58,377 nucleotides of DNA, taken from an uncultured Bacteroidia bacterium. Its GTDB lineage: Bacteria; Bacteroidota; Bacteroidia; Bacteroidales; F082. Numbering within the stretch: position 1 is the first letter of the stretch; every line of letters starts with the position of its first letter. The stretch covers positions 1-58,377 of the forward strand of contig CAJVWU010000014.1 of assembly GCA_913009755.1 (NCBI GenBank), read 5' to 3'. Below are positions 34,371-45,467 of the stretch, piece after piece. The notes beneath the pieces were generated by a model. The model saw nothing but the letters and a program-made list of their open reading frames with translations. It was not told the DNA's origin and did not search any database. Both the position numbers and the translations under genes were made by a program.

Positions 34371-35843
34371 ATGAACTTAAAGTTTAAATACCGGACATTT
34401 TCACTTTTAATCTTATTGATTGTTAGTGATGTTACCCATGGACAGGAAATGCTGGGGTTAGTTTTTTCAACTTACAGCGGTGTTTCGGGAGCCATGATGA
34501 ATCCTGCGTTATTAACCGGGTCAAAAGTTTTTATTGATGTTAATCTGATTGGGGGTGGTAATTCCATTTCCAATGATATGATTTATTTTCCTGCGGGTGA
34601 AATTAACTTTGGAAAATTGTTCTCGTCTAACGCAATAGATGTTAACAATGGTGATTTCCTGTACAATCGGGATTATACTTATTTTGATAATACAAATAAA
34701 AAATACTTTTACGGGGATATAAAAATAATGGGTCCCTCGGTCATGTTGCAGGCCGGAAAACACGCATTTGCTTTGAGTACAGCCACCCGGTCAGTCAACT
34801 CAGCCAATAACTTACCTTATGAGATGCCCATCTTTCTTTATGAAGGTCCTGAATATGAGGATTTTCAAGGGAAGAATTTCAATGAAAAAAAATATTCGTT
34901 TGCCAGTATGACCTGGTCGGAACTGAATTTGAGCTACGCTTATGATTTTTACGAAAGATATGATTCGCGCCTTACTTTCGGCGCTACCGTTAAAGGATTA
35001 TTTGGCCACGAAGGGATGTACGTTGCCATGAGGAATGCCAATTATATTGTACATGATGCCCATACTATTCAATTTAACAACCTGGATGCCGACTTTGGTT
35101 ATTCTCTGCCACTGGATTATGAAACAGACGACATTAATTTGAGTCCGCTTGTCAAGGGATATGGTGTAGGACTTGACCTCGGTTTTGTTTTTACTAAAAA
35201 AAGTTCCACATTTAATCTTGGCAGTGGCCGGAAGATGTGTGCCAAACCCTATTCCGATTATATTTACAAAATTGGCATTTCCCTTCTCGATCTTGGAGGC
35301 ATTACTTTTAAAAATAATGCTGAATTGCATTCTTTTGACAATGTCGGGCTATACTGGGAAAAATTTGACACAGTTCATTACCAGGGCATTAGCAAAACCG
35401 TAAAGTCATACAGTAAAGCCTTTTATGGTGATCCTGATGCATCTTATGCTTCCGATCGTATCCGGATCGCATTGCCGACGGTGATCAGTATGCAGTTTGA
35501 TTATCATGTAAGCAAAAACTTTTATGTTGCCGCTTCGTGGTCACAACCGATAAAATATCAATTGAATCAATTGTACCGGCCTTCCCAGATTGCTGTTATC
35601 CCACGTTATGAAAACCGCTTTCTGGGTGTAAGTGTTCCCGTCTCGTTGTATAATTATCGTGAACCCAGGGTGGGCTTAGCCTTGCGGGTTTATTCCTTTA
35701 CCATTGGAACAGAAAGCCTGGGCGCGTTGATGGGGATTTCCAATTTTACCGGCATGGATATTTACTTCGCCTTTAAGATCAGCCTGCAAAAAGGTGTTTG
35801 TTTAAGTTACCTGAAAGGCGCTTGTTACAATAGCGATTGGTAG
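34371..35843 (+). CDS. DUF5723 family outer membrane protein (copy 2)
   Basis: 490 residues, signal peptide ending in VTHGQ, then EMLGLVFSTYSGVSGAMMNP, aligned with copy 1 over the full length. Shared landmarks: the segment PSVMLQAGKHAFALSTATR against PSAMFQYGKHAFAITTGFR, the GDPDASY/GDPTASY block, the FYVAASWSQPIK/VYFGLVWIQPVR block and the ending GMDIYFAFKIS. The two look clearly homologous but not recently duplicated. 138 nt separate them; a weak TATAATTG box lies before this gene, so it may have its own promoter. Confidence 0.82.
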   Translation: MNLKFKYRTFSLLILLIVSDVTHGQEMLGLVFSTYSGVSGAMMNPALLTGSKVFIDVNLIGGGNSISNDMIYFPAGEINFGKLFSSNAIDVNNGDFLYNRDYTYFDNTNKKYFYGDIKIMGPSVMLQAGKHAFALSTATRSVNSANNLPYEMPIFLYEGPEYEDFQGKNFNEKKYSFASMTWSELNLSYAYDFYERYDSRLTFGATVKGLFGHEGMYVAMRNANYIVHDAHTIQFNNLDADFGYSLPLDYETDDINLSPLVKGYGVGLDLGFVFTKKSSTFNLGSGRKMCAKPYSDYIYKIGISLLDLGGITFKNNAELHSFDNVGLYWEKFDTVHYQGISKTVKSYSKAFYGDPDASYASDRIRIALPTVISMQFDYHVSKNFYVAASWSQPIKYQLNQLYRPSQIAVIPRYENRFLGVSVPVSLYNYREPRVGLALRVYSFTIGTESLGALMGISNFTGMDIYFAFKISLQKGVCLSYLKGACYNSDW

Positions 35844-35882
35844 CCGAAGTCCCTGAAAAGAAAAAATTTTCAGCAAGACCAT

Positions 35883-37100
35883 TTAATTTTCCAACGTTTT
35901 AACGTCCAGAACATCGCGCAGGGTGTTGCCGAGTGTCATGAATGCCAGCACGAGCAATACAATGGCAACCCCGGGGATAATGGCGAGATAAGCGGAGTTT
36001 AGAATAATAAAACTGTAATATTCCCTGATCATGCTTCCCCATGACGGCATGGGTGGCTGAACGCCGATTCCGAGAAAACTCAGTCCGGCTTCAATAAGGA
36101 TGGCTGCGGCAAAATTGGCAGCGGAAATAACAATTACGGGGCTCATCACATTGGGAAGGATATGGCGTGTGATGATCCTGAATCCGGAAAACCCCAATGC
36201 TTTGCCTGCTTCAACAAATTCTTTCTCCCTCATGCTGATAATCTGTCCGCGCACCACACGGGCCACTTCAACCCACATGGTCAGACCAACGGCAATAAAA
36301 ATCTGCCAGAAGCCCCTGCCCAGTGCAAAGGTGATGGCAATAACCAGCAACAAGGTGGGGATAGACCAGACCACATTGATAAACCACATAATCACATCAT
36401 CGGTTCGGCCACCAAAATAACCGGCCAGCGATCCCAGCAGTATGCCCACAATCAGCGAAATGCCTACCGAGATAAATCCGACCGATATACTGACGCGCGA
36501 TCCGATGATCAGCCGGCTGAGCAGGTCACGGCCAAATTGATCAGTGCCCAGCCAAAAATGTTTTTTTTGCAGGTTCTGTTTTTCAATCAACGATTGTAAA
36601 TCTCCGGTGTGAACAGAAATCAATTGTCCGTCAATAGTATGTATAATCATTGAGTCGTCCTTTTTTACCGGACTTTTCAACAAAGGATAAACCACATTGG
36701 CTATATTCCATGATCGTCTTAAACCGGAACCTTCAGGATCGAATAATGTTACATTTATTGAATCACCTTTAAAAGTGTAAGAACTGACCGGCACCTCATA
36801 ATAGTTGCTTTTAGCGCCTGTCAGCATTTTTCTTAACAGGGATGTATGAATTTCGGGTTCATTTTTTCTGACATTAAGCATAGCAACTGCAAATCCCGGT
36901 TTTTGCATACTGATATCAAGTTGTTGATTATTAGCAAAAGGGGTGGGATCGGGTGTGATCAGATAGCCCAAAAGGGCAATAATGATCGTCAGCAGGATGA
37001 CCGAAAGCGGGATTATGCCGGCTTTGTTTTTACGAAACCTTTTCCAAGCCAGTTTTCCCGGTGAGCGGGATGGCTGATATGTCTTTTTACGGAAGTTCAT
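35883..37100 (-). CDS. OppC/DppC-type ABC transporter permease
   Basis: Inner membrane permease of 405 residues from the ATG used. The first helix (GIIPLSVILLTIIIALLGYL) is followed by a large insert of about 120 residues, typical of OppC relatives in Bacteroidota, then HFWLGTDQFGRDLLSRLIIG, the permease core and the EAA loop (VEAGKALGFSGFRIITRHILPN) that contacts the ATPase. Five further membrane segments are visible. It would import peptides or related solutes. Neither an OppB partner, nor ATPases, nor a binding protein is nearby, so the other subunits must be elsewhere. Confidence 0.9.
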   Translation of the reverse strand: MNFRKKTYQPSRSPGKLAWKRFRKNKAGIIPLSVILLTIIIALLGYLITPDPTPFANNQQLDISMQKPGFAVAMLNVRKNEPEIHTSLLRKMLTGAKSNYYEVPVSSYTFKGDSINVTLFDPEGSGLRRSWNIANVVYPLLKSPVKKDDSMIIHTIDGQLISVHTGDLQSLIEKQNLQKKHFWLGTDQFGRDLLSRLIIGSRVSISVGFISVGISLIVGILLGSLAGYFGGRTDDVIMWFINVVWSIPTLLLVIAITFALGRGFWQIFIAVGLTMWVEVARVVRGQIISMREKEFVEAGKALGFSGFRIITRHILPNVMSPVIVISAANFAAAILIEAGLSFLGIGVQPPMPSWGSMIREYYSFIILNSAYLAIIPGVAIVLLVLAFMTLGNTLRDVLDVKTLEN

Positions 37101-37172
37101 CAAAAAGCCAAATGTATGAAAATCAACGGAACACAGGCTGTCCTCAAAAAACTAAAAATTGATAATTGAAAG

Positions 37173-37202
37173 TTGACCCGGTAAATAATCGTTGTATATT
37201 TG
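37173..37202 (+). promoter_or_regulatory. tRNA-His promoter
   Basis: TTG (37173-37175), 19 nt, TATATTTG (37195-37202), a textbook Bacteroidota promoter placed 11 nt ahead of the mature tRNA. Confidence 0.8.
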
Positions 37203-37213
37203 CAGTTCCAAAC

Positions 37214-37288
37214 GGTGGATGTAGCTCAGCTGGTTAGAGCACTGGATTGTGGTTCCAGGGGTCGTGGGTTCAAGTCCCATCTTCCACC
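37214..37288 (+). tRNA. tRNA-His (anticodon GUG)
   Basis: Anticodon stem CTGGA/TCCAG with loop TTGTGGT (anticodon GTG), T arm GTGGG-TTCAAGT-CCCAT. The histidine-specific extra G(-1) is at 37214 facing discriminator C73. The acceptor stem GTGGATG/CTTCCAC has a U6-U67 mismatch. CCA is not encoded. Confidence 0.93.
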
Positions 37289-37303
37289 CGCAACTTGACG
37301 ATT

Positions 37304-37330
37304 AAACCCGGTTTTATAGCCGGGTTTTTT

Positions 37331-37332
<2 letters not shown>
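37304..37332 (+). terminator. Intrinsic terminator after tRNA-His
   Basis: AAACCCGG / CCGGGTTT, 8-bp stem with 8-nt loop, followed by a run of T on the plus strand. It overlaps the stop of the convergent gyrB gene by a few bases. Confidence 0.85.
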
Positions 37333-39367
<2,035 letters not shown>

Positions 39368-39564
39368 CTAATCAATGAACGCCTGATTATACTTTATTCA
39401 TACTACAAGTTATCAACAGTTTAGGTATTGAGATTTGTTAATTTATTGTCATGACTTTTTTTCAATCGTTTGCAAAAAATTCGTATATCAAAACGAAGTT
39501 TTTTAAGATTGTTTTTTTACGCCATGACCATTCAATTTCAGGAAGGTTAGAATTTTATTACGTG

Positions 39565-40803
39565 TCAGGCTTTCAGCCCTTTTTCAAATTCTTTTTTGAC
39601 AACATAGTTTTTATGTTTATTTTTTTGTTGAAATATACTCATAAGAATGGCAATACCGGTGAACAAAATACCAAAATACATAATGACCTGATACCCCATT
39701 GAAGCGACAATAAATCCTCCGATGGCCCCCCCTAATACATTATCAATACTTTGTAATGAATTGGCAAGGCCGAGCGCTTCTCCTCTTTTCTTCTCATCGG
39801 CAAGTTCTACCACACTGATGTTCATTCCGGTAGAAATGAATGCCCAGGCAAAAATCATGAGCATAAAGCCGATAATTCCGAAGACAAATAATCCAATCCA
39901 CATCCCGGCAAGCATGAAAACAAAACTTAAAACATACAGCGCCACACCAAGGTTCAAAGTAAAAAAAGAGTTTTTTTTCATTGCAATTTTCCCGGCCCAA
40001 ATAAACAGGAAAACCCCGATAGCCATACTCACTGCATAAATGAGCGAAGAAGAAGATGTGCTTAAATGAAAAGCCTTCTTCATAAGCAATGGATACATGG
40101 CATAAACCGGCGCCGGAGCCAGCAAAACAAAAGACCAACGGATATATAGAAACAACAGGGGTTTGTTTTTGAAATTCAACAAGTGTTTCCATCGGATATG
40201 ACTATGAAAATAGCCATTGAAGAGTTCGGCAAAATGTTGTTTTGGCCGCATCAGGCTGAAATGCAATTGATGATGTATTGCTTTACCTTTATGATGTTTG
40301 TAAAACGGCAGATAAGCCAGTATGGCAACAAGCAAAAAGGGAAGGCCGATGGTAACTTTGGCATACAACACAGTAACCAACAGGCCAATAACTGTTCCGA
40401 AGGTCATAAAAGCCTGCATTTGCGCAATATATTTGTCCCACAAATCTTTCGGATAGGTGTTGGTAATCATCACACTGGCGTAAGTAAAAATGCTGGCGGT
40501 AAAAGTCCCGAACACAAAAGCCAGCGGAATAAGAAATTTTCCATTGAACAAAACAATGGCAAACCAGGCAAGAAAAGAAAGTACGGTTCCGCTAAAAATC
40601 AGGTTGTTCAGCCTGAATTTATGGGTAAGCCGGCCCCACACTATGGCGCCGACAGCAATGCCGAGGTTGATCATGGCAAAGGTCAGCCCCGCCCGCGCGG
40701 TGGTTTTGGCCAACAATGGCAGCGAAACAATGCCGATGCCCCACACCACACCGTTTACAATGCTGAAAGGTAACGACAAATAGTAAAAATTAGGCTTTTT
40801 CAT
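39565..40803 (-). CDS. MFS transporter
   Basis: Twelve-helix major facilitator of 412 residues. Helix 1 is SLPFSIVNGVVWGIGIVSLPLL and the 2-3 loop has WGRLTHKFRLNN, the usual G-x-L-x-D-R-like position. The second half begins after a long basic cytosolic loop (KHHKGKAIHHQL to SHIRWKHLLNF), and carries GKIAMKKNSFFTLNLG and ELADEKKRGEALGLANSLQS, the latter equivalent to the conserved 8-9 loop and typical of drug or small-molecule exporters. Its substrate is unknown. It is leftward and upstream of gyrB with a 205-nt gap and probably its own transcript. Confidence 0.88.
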   Translation of the reverse strand: MKKPNFYYLSLPFSIVNGVVWGIGIVSLPLLAKTTARAGLTFAMINLGIAVGAIVWGRLTHKFRLNNLIFSGTVLSFLAWFAIVLFNGKFLIPLAFVFGTFTASIFTYASVMITNTYPKDLWDKYIAQMQAFMTFGTVIGLLVTVLYAKVTIGLPFLLVAILAYLPFYKHHKGKAIHHQLHFSLMRPKQHFAELFNGYFHSHIRWKHLLNFKNKPLLFLYIRWSFVLLAPAPVYAMYPLLMKKAFHLSTSSSSLIYAVSMAIGVFLFIWAGKIAMKKNSFFTLNLGVALYVLSFVFMLAGMWIGLFVFGIIGFMLMIFAWAFISTGMNISVVELADEKKRGEALGLANSLQSIDNVLGGAIGGFIVASMGYQVIMYFGILFTGIAILMSIFQQKNKHKNYVVKKEFEKGLKA

Positions 40804-41022
40804 AAAAACGGTTTTTCATCCTGCTTTTTAAGCCTGTAAAGTTAATGTTTTAGAGAAACATTTCTCCGGCCTGCGGTTCCATTCAGATTGCAACAAATGT
40901 AGCGGGAGTTAAATCCGGATTCCCGTTAATGTTTAGTTCGTCGTGAATAAGTTGATATACCAAATCCGTATCCATACCCTTGTCAGGAATATGTTAGTGC
41001 GGTACAGGTTTTGTAAAAAACG

Positions 41023-41040
41023 GTTGGTGAGGACACCAAC
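41023..41040 (+). repeat. Perfect palindrome GTTGGTG-AGGA-CACCAAC (copy 2)
   Basis: 7-bp stem with an AGGA loop in the 417-nt gene-free gap between the MFS and alanine dehydrogenase genes. The adjacent GGGTTGGAGGG is also partly palindromic. Apart from this palindrome and the alanine dehydrogenase -7 box, I see nothing recognisable in the gap. Confidence 0.75.
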
Positions 41041-41162
41041 AACAGGGTTGGAGGGCAGGCACCGCAACCTTAAAGCAACCAAAATTCAAATGATAAACTT
41101 CCTGTACATAAAATAATATTTAGCCATTTTTATATGTATGAAACATTAAACCTGTTTTGTAG

Positions 41163-41170
41163 TATATTTG
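41163..41170 (+). promoter_or_regulatory. Alanine dehydrogenase -7 box TATATTTG
   Basis: Consensus -7 element 50 nt before the start codon. The upstream TTTG at about 41157 is too close to be the -33 box. Confidence 0.6.
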
Positions 41171-41220
41171 TGGTAACCAGGTAATCGTCAAAATTTATCC
41201 GGTTAATCCAAAATGATGTC

Positions 41221-42438
41221 ATGAACGAGAAAAAAAGTTATTTAGGTTTTTCGGCCAAAGAACATTTACTGCCACAGGAAGAACTGCTTGAAGTTGCACC
41301 AAAGAAACATAAAATGGTGATCGGGATACCCAAAGAAATGTCGGAAGATGAGAACCGGGTTGCCCTGGTCCCTGATGCAGTTAATCTTTTAATCGAAAGC
41401 GGGCACAGGGTATTGGTTGAGCGGGATGCGGGTGAAGCAGCTCATTTCAGTAATGAAAAATATGCCGAAGCCGGTGCCGAGATTATGGATACTTCCGACG
41501 AAGTGTTTAAATCCGATATTATCATTAAAATCTCTCCGCCGGTTGACGAGGAGATTGAGAAAATGGGAAAACAAAAAACTTTGTTTTCTTCTATTTTTCT
41601 TCCTGACCGTGAGAAGTTGTATTTCCGGAAATTGATGGCCAAAAAGGTCAATGCCATTGCTTTTGAATATATCCAGGATAAGACGGGCTCATTTCCGGTG
41701 CTGAAATCAATGAGCGAGATCATTGGCAACACTTCGGTTTTGATTGCAGCCGAGTATTTGAGCAACTCAAAATACGGAAAGGGGGAGATGCTTGGCGGTT
41801 TTCCCGGTATAAAACCCACCGAAGTGATCATCATTGGTGCGGGCACAGTGGCTGAGTATGCTGCCCGTACGGCCTTGGGAATGGGAGCATTGGTAAAAAT
41901 ATTTGATGATTCGATGTACAAGCTCAGAACAATAGAAGATAAGTTGAAAACCAGGGTTTTTACGGCAACCCTGCAACCCAAATTATTACTGAAGGCCATG
42001 CGCGAGGCCGATGTGGTAATTGCAGCTAAACATGCCTCGGGATATATGGCCCCCTGCCTGATTACCGAAGATATGGTGAAACAGATGAAACCAGGATCGG
42101 TGATCGTTGATGTAAGTATTGACCAGGGGGGATGTTTTGAAACTTCGCATGTTACATCGCACCGCAACCCCGTTTTTCAGGAATATGGCATCACGCATTA
42201 TTGTGTTCCCAATATTGCTTCCCGGATTCCCCATACGGCTTCCTATTCATTGAGTAACCTGTTAACGCCTTTGCTGTTGAGTATCTCGGAACTCGGAGGA
42301 ATTGACAAGATGTTGAAAAAAGATGCCGCTTTTTGTAAAGGGGCTTACATTTATAACGGAATACTTACCAATAAATTCATCGGTGATTTGTATGACCTGC
42401 CCTGGCAGGACCTGGAGTTGTTGATGGCGGCTTTTTGA
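41221..42438 (+). CDS. ald: Alanine dehydrogenase
   Basis: NAD-dependent enzyme interconverting L-alanine and pyruvate plus ammonia; 405 residues. Motifs: VIGIPKEMSEDENRVALVP (substrate-binding N-domain with the catalytic Lys region), GHRVLVERDAGEAAHFSNE, and the Rossmann segment VIIIGAGTVAEYAART (about 204-219). VDVSIDQGGCFETS and HYCVPNIASRIPHTAS, the NAD and active-site signatures, complete it. An N-terminal extension of about 30 residues (SYLGFSAKEHLLPQEELLEV) precedes the usual MVIGIPKE start and is found in many Bacteroidota homologues. It is a single gene flanked on both sides by inverted copies of the palindromic repeat. Confidence 0.93.
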   Translation: MNEKKSYLGFSAKEHLLPQEELLEVAPKKHKMVIGIPKEMSEDENRVALVPDAVNLLIESGHRVLVERDAGEAAHFSNEKYAEAGAEIMDTSDEVFKSDIIIKISPPVDEEIEKMGKQKTLFSSIFLPDREKLYFRKLMAKKVNAIAFEYIQDKTGSFPVLKSMSEIIGNTSVLIAAEYLSNSKYGKGEMLGGFPGIKPTEVIIIGAGTVAEYAARTALGMGALVKIFDDSMYKLRTIEDKLKTRVFTATLQPKLLLKAMREADVVIAAKHASGYMAPCLITEDMVKQMKPGSVIVDVSIDQGGCFETSHVTSHRNPVFQEYGITHYCVPNIASRIPHTASYSLSNLLTPLLLSISELGGIDKMLKKDAAFCKGAYIYNGILTNKFIGDLYDLPWQDLELLMAAF

Positions 42439-42450
42439 CCCATCTCCCAG

Positions 42451-42468
42451 GTGGGTGTCCTCACCAAC
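42451..42468 (-). repeat. Palindrome copy 3, inverted relative to copy 2
   Basis: On the minus strand GTTGGTG-AGGA-CACCCAC, one mismatch from copy 2; 12 nt past the alanine dehydrogenase stop, so copies 2 and 3 bracket that gene in opposite orientation. It may act as the gene's transcript end. Confidence 0.7.
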
Positions 42469-42575
42469 GGTGGGGAGGGTTTTCAGTTTGTGCGAATAAC
42501 AAAAGCATCGTGTTTAAAAATGTGCCCCGGCGGATTACAATACAACATCACAAACATCTTAAATTAAAAATCCAA

Positions 42576-45329
42576 CTAATCTACCTTATAATTGAACAAT
42601 GTCTTTCCGGAAGACGTGATGAGGTTGATCTCACCGTTGTTATTCAGGCTGCCTACCGTAAACGGGTTTTCACCTACCAGTCCGGCACCAATAAGCGGGT
42701 TGCCCTTTTTGTCGAAAAGGAACACGGTTTTTTCTTTGCTGTCAACTATCCCCAACACATGTTGCCACTTACCCAGCCTGAAAAACACAGGCCTGATATT
42801 GATGGCGGAAGGAAAACTATACCTAAACAAAACATCTTTAAACCGGTTGATTACGATCAGTTTGTTGCTGTCAACATAAATAAAGTCCTTGTTCCGGTTG
42901 CCATTGAAATCTTCGTAAAGAAAATAATGGTCGGGGGAAAAATTACCAAAGTCGGTTTTCTTGACGGTTCCGTTTTTTGAAATATACACCAGCCTGCCAT
43001 TTTTGTCAGTCGTGAGAATGATGCCTTTGTTATTGGTTTTATTTACATAATATGTCGAGTTTTTGGCTTTTTCAAAATTTTCTTTCAGCTTGATCCGGGT
43101 TTGTCCCTTTCGGTTTACGATGCTGATGTTGTTGTTTTTATCGGTGATAATGATGTAATCTTTGTTCCCTGCCAACAGCCGGGTAATGGGTTCGGTAACA
43201 ATATCCTTCATACGGGGCATTGTCCAGCCTTTCACCGGTTTGCCGTTGAGTTGATAATTGTGGATTTTTTTGTCAGCCTGTGCAACAAGGATGCGATAAT
43301 CCTCTTTTCCGTTGTAATCAAAAACGCTGATGCCGTTGGTGGCTGACGGGTTAAGTTTTCTGGGATAACCGGTAACCGGATTCCCGTTTTTATCAATCAG
43401 GTAAATGAAATCTTTGGTATTGAAAAGATATTGGATTTTACCGTTTTTGTAATAGTCCACCTGGTAAATCCTGCTCAACGGCAGCGCATCCAGCCTTTTT
43501 TCCCACAACAGTCTGCCATCCGAACTGATCAGATAAATGTTTGACCTGACGTCAAAAACAATGATGTTGTAGGTGTTCGTTTTATGATCTTTGACCAGGT
43601 ATGGTTTCCCGGCTATATCGTCATCCAGTTGGATTTTCCACAAAGCCAGGTTTTCTTCTTTCAGCGATTCGTTGATCCTGAAATAAAAGCTGGTATAAAA
43701 TAATGAGTCCGAAGCACTGAACTGAAATGAGGCACCCTGGAAATTATGTAAAATATTTTCATTTTTATTCAGGGTGTTAACCACAGGCTCATTCAGGTAA
43801 TTCAACAGGGATGCGTTCAGGCTTTTGGGGCTGATGTAAAGCAACAGGTTGGAAGCATCGCATAAATTGTCAGAAAACTGGTTGAAATTTTCGTCCATGT
43901 CCAGTGTTTTCCCCGATTCATAAAAGCGGAGCAGGTTTGTTATGCTACCGGACGAATTACCAAAAACGATAAAATCATCCAGCGTGGTGTGCCAGGAATT
44001 TTCAATGGTACTGAAAGTCGGACCAAACAGCCTGGGGATCAGATTTTTCACACCTGCGTTCTCAATTATATGTCCATGATATACTTCACGGGAAGCGGTA
44101 TGCGTGATTTCAGCTATTTTTTTAAGATATTGTCTGGCGCGGGCCGGGTCTTTCAACCTGAGCAGGAACCAACTGTTTGAGGAAACCGAACTTTTACCGG
44201 AAGCATTGGATGCAAAAGCCGCCTCGTGGCCGCATACATCAAGCAGTTTGTTTAACAGAGGTTTTAAAGTCTTGTCGAAGGAGATCAGTTTTTGGTCAAC
44301 CACTATGGTCCTGATGTTGTTGTAACTCTGGTCAAGTAAGTAATTGGTGTTAAACGGGATGATGTTAAACGCCCCGATATCTTCCTGCTTTGATGCAGAA
44401 AGCCCGGAAAGGTAATTGCCGGGCGTAGTATAACTAAAACCATTCATCAGCAGTTCATCGTCTTTCACCAGCATATCCGTTTCGCCCCATTGGGCAAGGT
44501 TACCGATGCGGCGAAAGGCCTCCCGTCCGGCCCTGCTCAGCCAGGGGCTGCAAAGTTTTATCAATTGGGAATACCGGACAAATAGTCGGGCATCCACGTT
44601 TTTACCGGCAATTTCCCGCAGATGAATAAATGACTTGTCTTCAACAAAATGTGGTACTATGGATTGGGCAATTGCAATGGATTTTTTAATCACACCGGGG
44701 CCGGTTGAAAAAAGAAGGATATTGTCTTTTATCCCAAGATAGATGTCGGGGGTTAGCGAATCATGATTGATCACTATGATTTTCTGCTGTTTGTCAATAT
44801 AATTTACACGGTGATATTTTTTAAGGTTGGCTTTAAGGGCCTCAATGCGGATGTTGGTTACAGCCTGAACGATAAAAAGCCATTGCGTTTTTTTCCCTTC
44901 GGCATCATAGAATGCCGAAACCAGGCAGGGGGCGTTGATCAGTTTCGATAGTTGACGGTTGGTACCATACATGCTGTCTGCCGTTTCAATGCGTGTGATC
45001 AGTTTTTTCAATTCCACGTTCTGACATAAACTTTCCCTGATTTTACTGTCTTTCCCGAATTTTGAAAGAAAATCCTGCGGCTTGTCAATCTGGATGATCA
45101 GACCTGCATTGTAGGGAACATACCGCCAGGCATTGTTCCTTACCATAAAGGAATAAAAGAAATAATAATAAATTCCTGCCGCTGCAATCAGCAGAACAAA
45201 CAACATCCAGACTGCGATTTTTTTTGTCACCCCGATAATTCTAACTCCTCTCAAAAGTAAACGATTATCGTTGCGTTTTATTTGGCTTGCCTGATGCGTA
45301 TTTAACAATTGTTTGTTAACTATTTTCAT
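42576..45329 (-). CDS. Membrane-anchored DUF3352-like protein with C-terminal propeller
   Basis: 917 residues. One membrane helix near residues 37-60 (VWMLFVLLIAAAGIYYYFFY) places the rest in the periplasm. The region after it (YVPYNAGLIIQIDKPQDFL to about residue 560) resembles DUF3352. The C-terminal 340 residues read as repeated blades: FDVRSNIYLISSDGRLLWEK, NTKDFIYLIDKNGNPVTGYP, ITDKNNNISIVNRKGQTRI, TTDKNGRLVYISKNGTVKK, FLFDKKGNPLIGAGL; a PQQ-like beta-propeller is inferred. No enzyme motif is seen and function is unknown. A TAAATTTG box lies 33 nt upstream of the start. Downstream it converges with alanine dehydrogenase. Confidence 0.72.
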   Translation of the reverse strand: MKIVNKQLLNTHQASQIKRNDNRLLLRGVRIIGVTKKIAVWMLFVLLIAAAGIYYYFFYSFMVRNNAWRYVPYNAGLIIQIDKPQDFLSKFGKDSKIRESLCQNVELKKLITRIETADSMYGTNRQLSKLINAPCLVSAFYDAEGKKTQWLFIVQAVTNIRIEALKANLKKYHRVNYIDKQQKIIVINHDSLTPDIYLGIKDNILLFSTGPGVIKKSIAIAQSIVPHFVEDKSFIHLREIAGKNVDARLFVRYSQLIKLCSPWLSRAGREAFRRIGNLAQWGETDMLVKDDELLMNGFSYTTPGNYLSGLSASKQEDIGAFNIIPFNTNYLLDQSYNNIRTIVVDQKLISFDKTLKPLLNKLLDVCGHEAAFASNASGKSSVSSNSWFLLRLKDPARARQYLKKIAEITHTASREVYHGHIIENAGVKNLIPRLFGPTFSTIENSWHTTLDDFIVFGNSSGSITNLLRFYESGKTLDMDENFNQFSDNLCDASNLLLYISPKSLNASLLNYLNEPVVNTLNKNENILHNFQGASFQFSASDSLFYTSFYFRINESLKEENLALWKIQLDDDIAGKPYLVKDHKTNTYNIIVFDVRSNIYLISSDGRLLWEKRLDALPLSRIYQVDYYKNGKIQYLFNTKDFIYLIDKNGNPVTGYPRKLNPSATNGISVFDYNGKEDYRILVAQADKKIHNYQLNGKPVKGWTMPRMKDIVTEPITRLLAGNKDYIIITDKNNNISIVNRKGQTRIKLKENFEKAKNSTYYVNKTNNKGIILTTDKNGRLVYISKNGTVKKTDFGNFSPDHYFLYEDFNGNRNKDFIYVDSNKLIVINRFKDVLFRYSFPSAINIRPVFFRLGKWQHVLGIVDSKEKTVFLFDKKGNPLIGAGLVGENPFTVGSLNNNGEINLITSSGKTLFNYKVD

Positions 45330-45395
45330 TCCTCAAATGGGCTGATGAACCCGATCATAACCAAATTTAAAACTGAAATTTTTAATTGAATGTTC

Positions 45396-45467
45396 ATGCT
45401 GTTTGTAAGAAACGTTTTTGGGTTTTTGATCGTTATTTGTCAGGGTAAAGTTATTAACAAACAGCAT
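45396..45467. promoter_or_regulatory. 11-bp inverted repeat in divergent promoter region
   Basis: ATGCTGTTTGT (45396-45406) and its exact complement ACAAACAGCAT (45457-45467), 50 nt apart, lie in the 346-nt gap between the divergent DUF3352-like and porin-cytochrome genes. Arms could be operator sites for a regulator or a large stem. Otherwise the gap is AT-rich and contains the -7 box of the leftward gene and an A-rich leader with AAAGAAAG before the rightward start. Confidence 0.5.

Noticed and set aside
40183-40773. Long open frame antisense to the MFS gene
   Set aside because: Low-complexity basic translation opposite a clear membrane transporter.
41442-42167. Long open frame antisense to alanine dehydrogenase
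   Set aside because: The sense frame has full catalytic motifs; the antisense one has no recognisable domain or start context.
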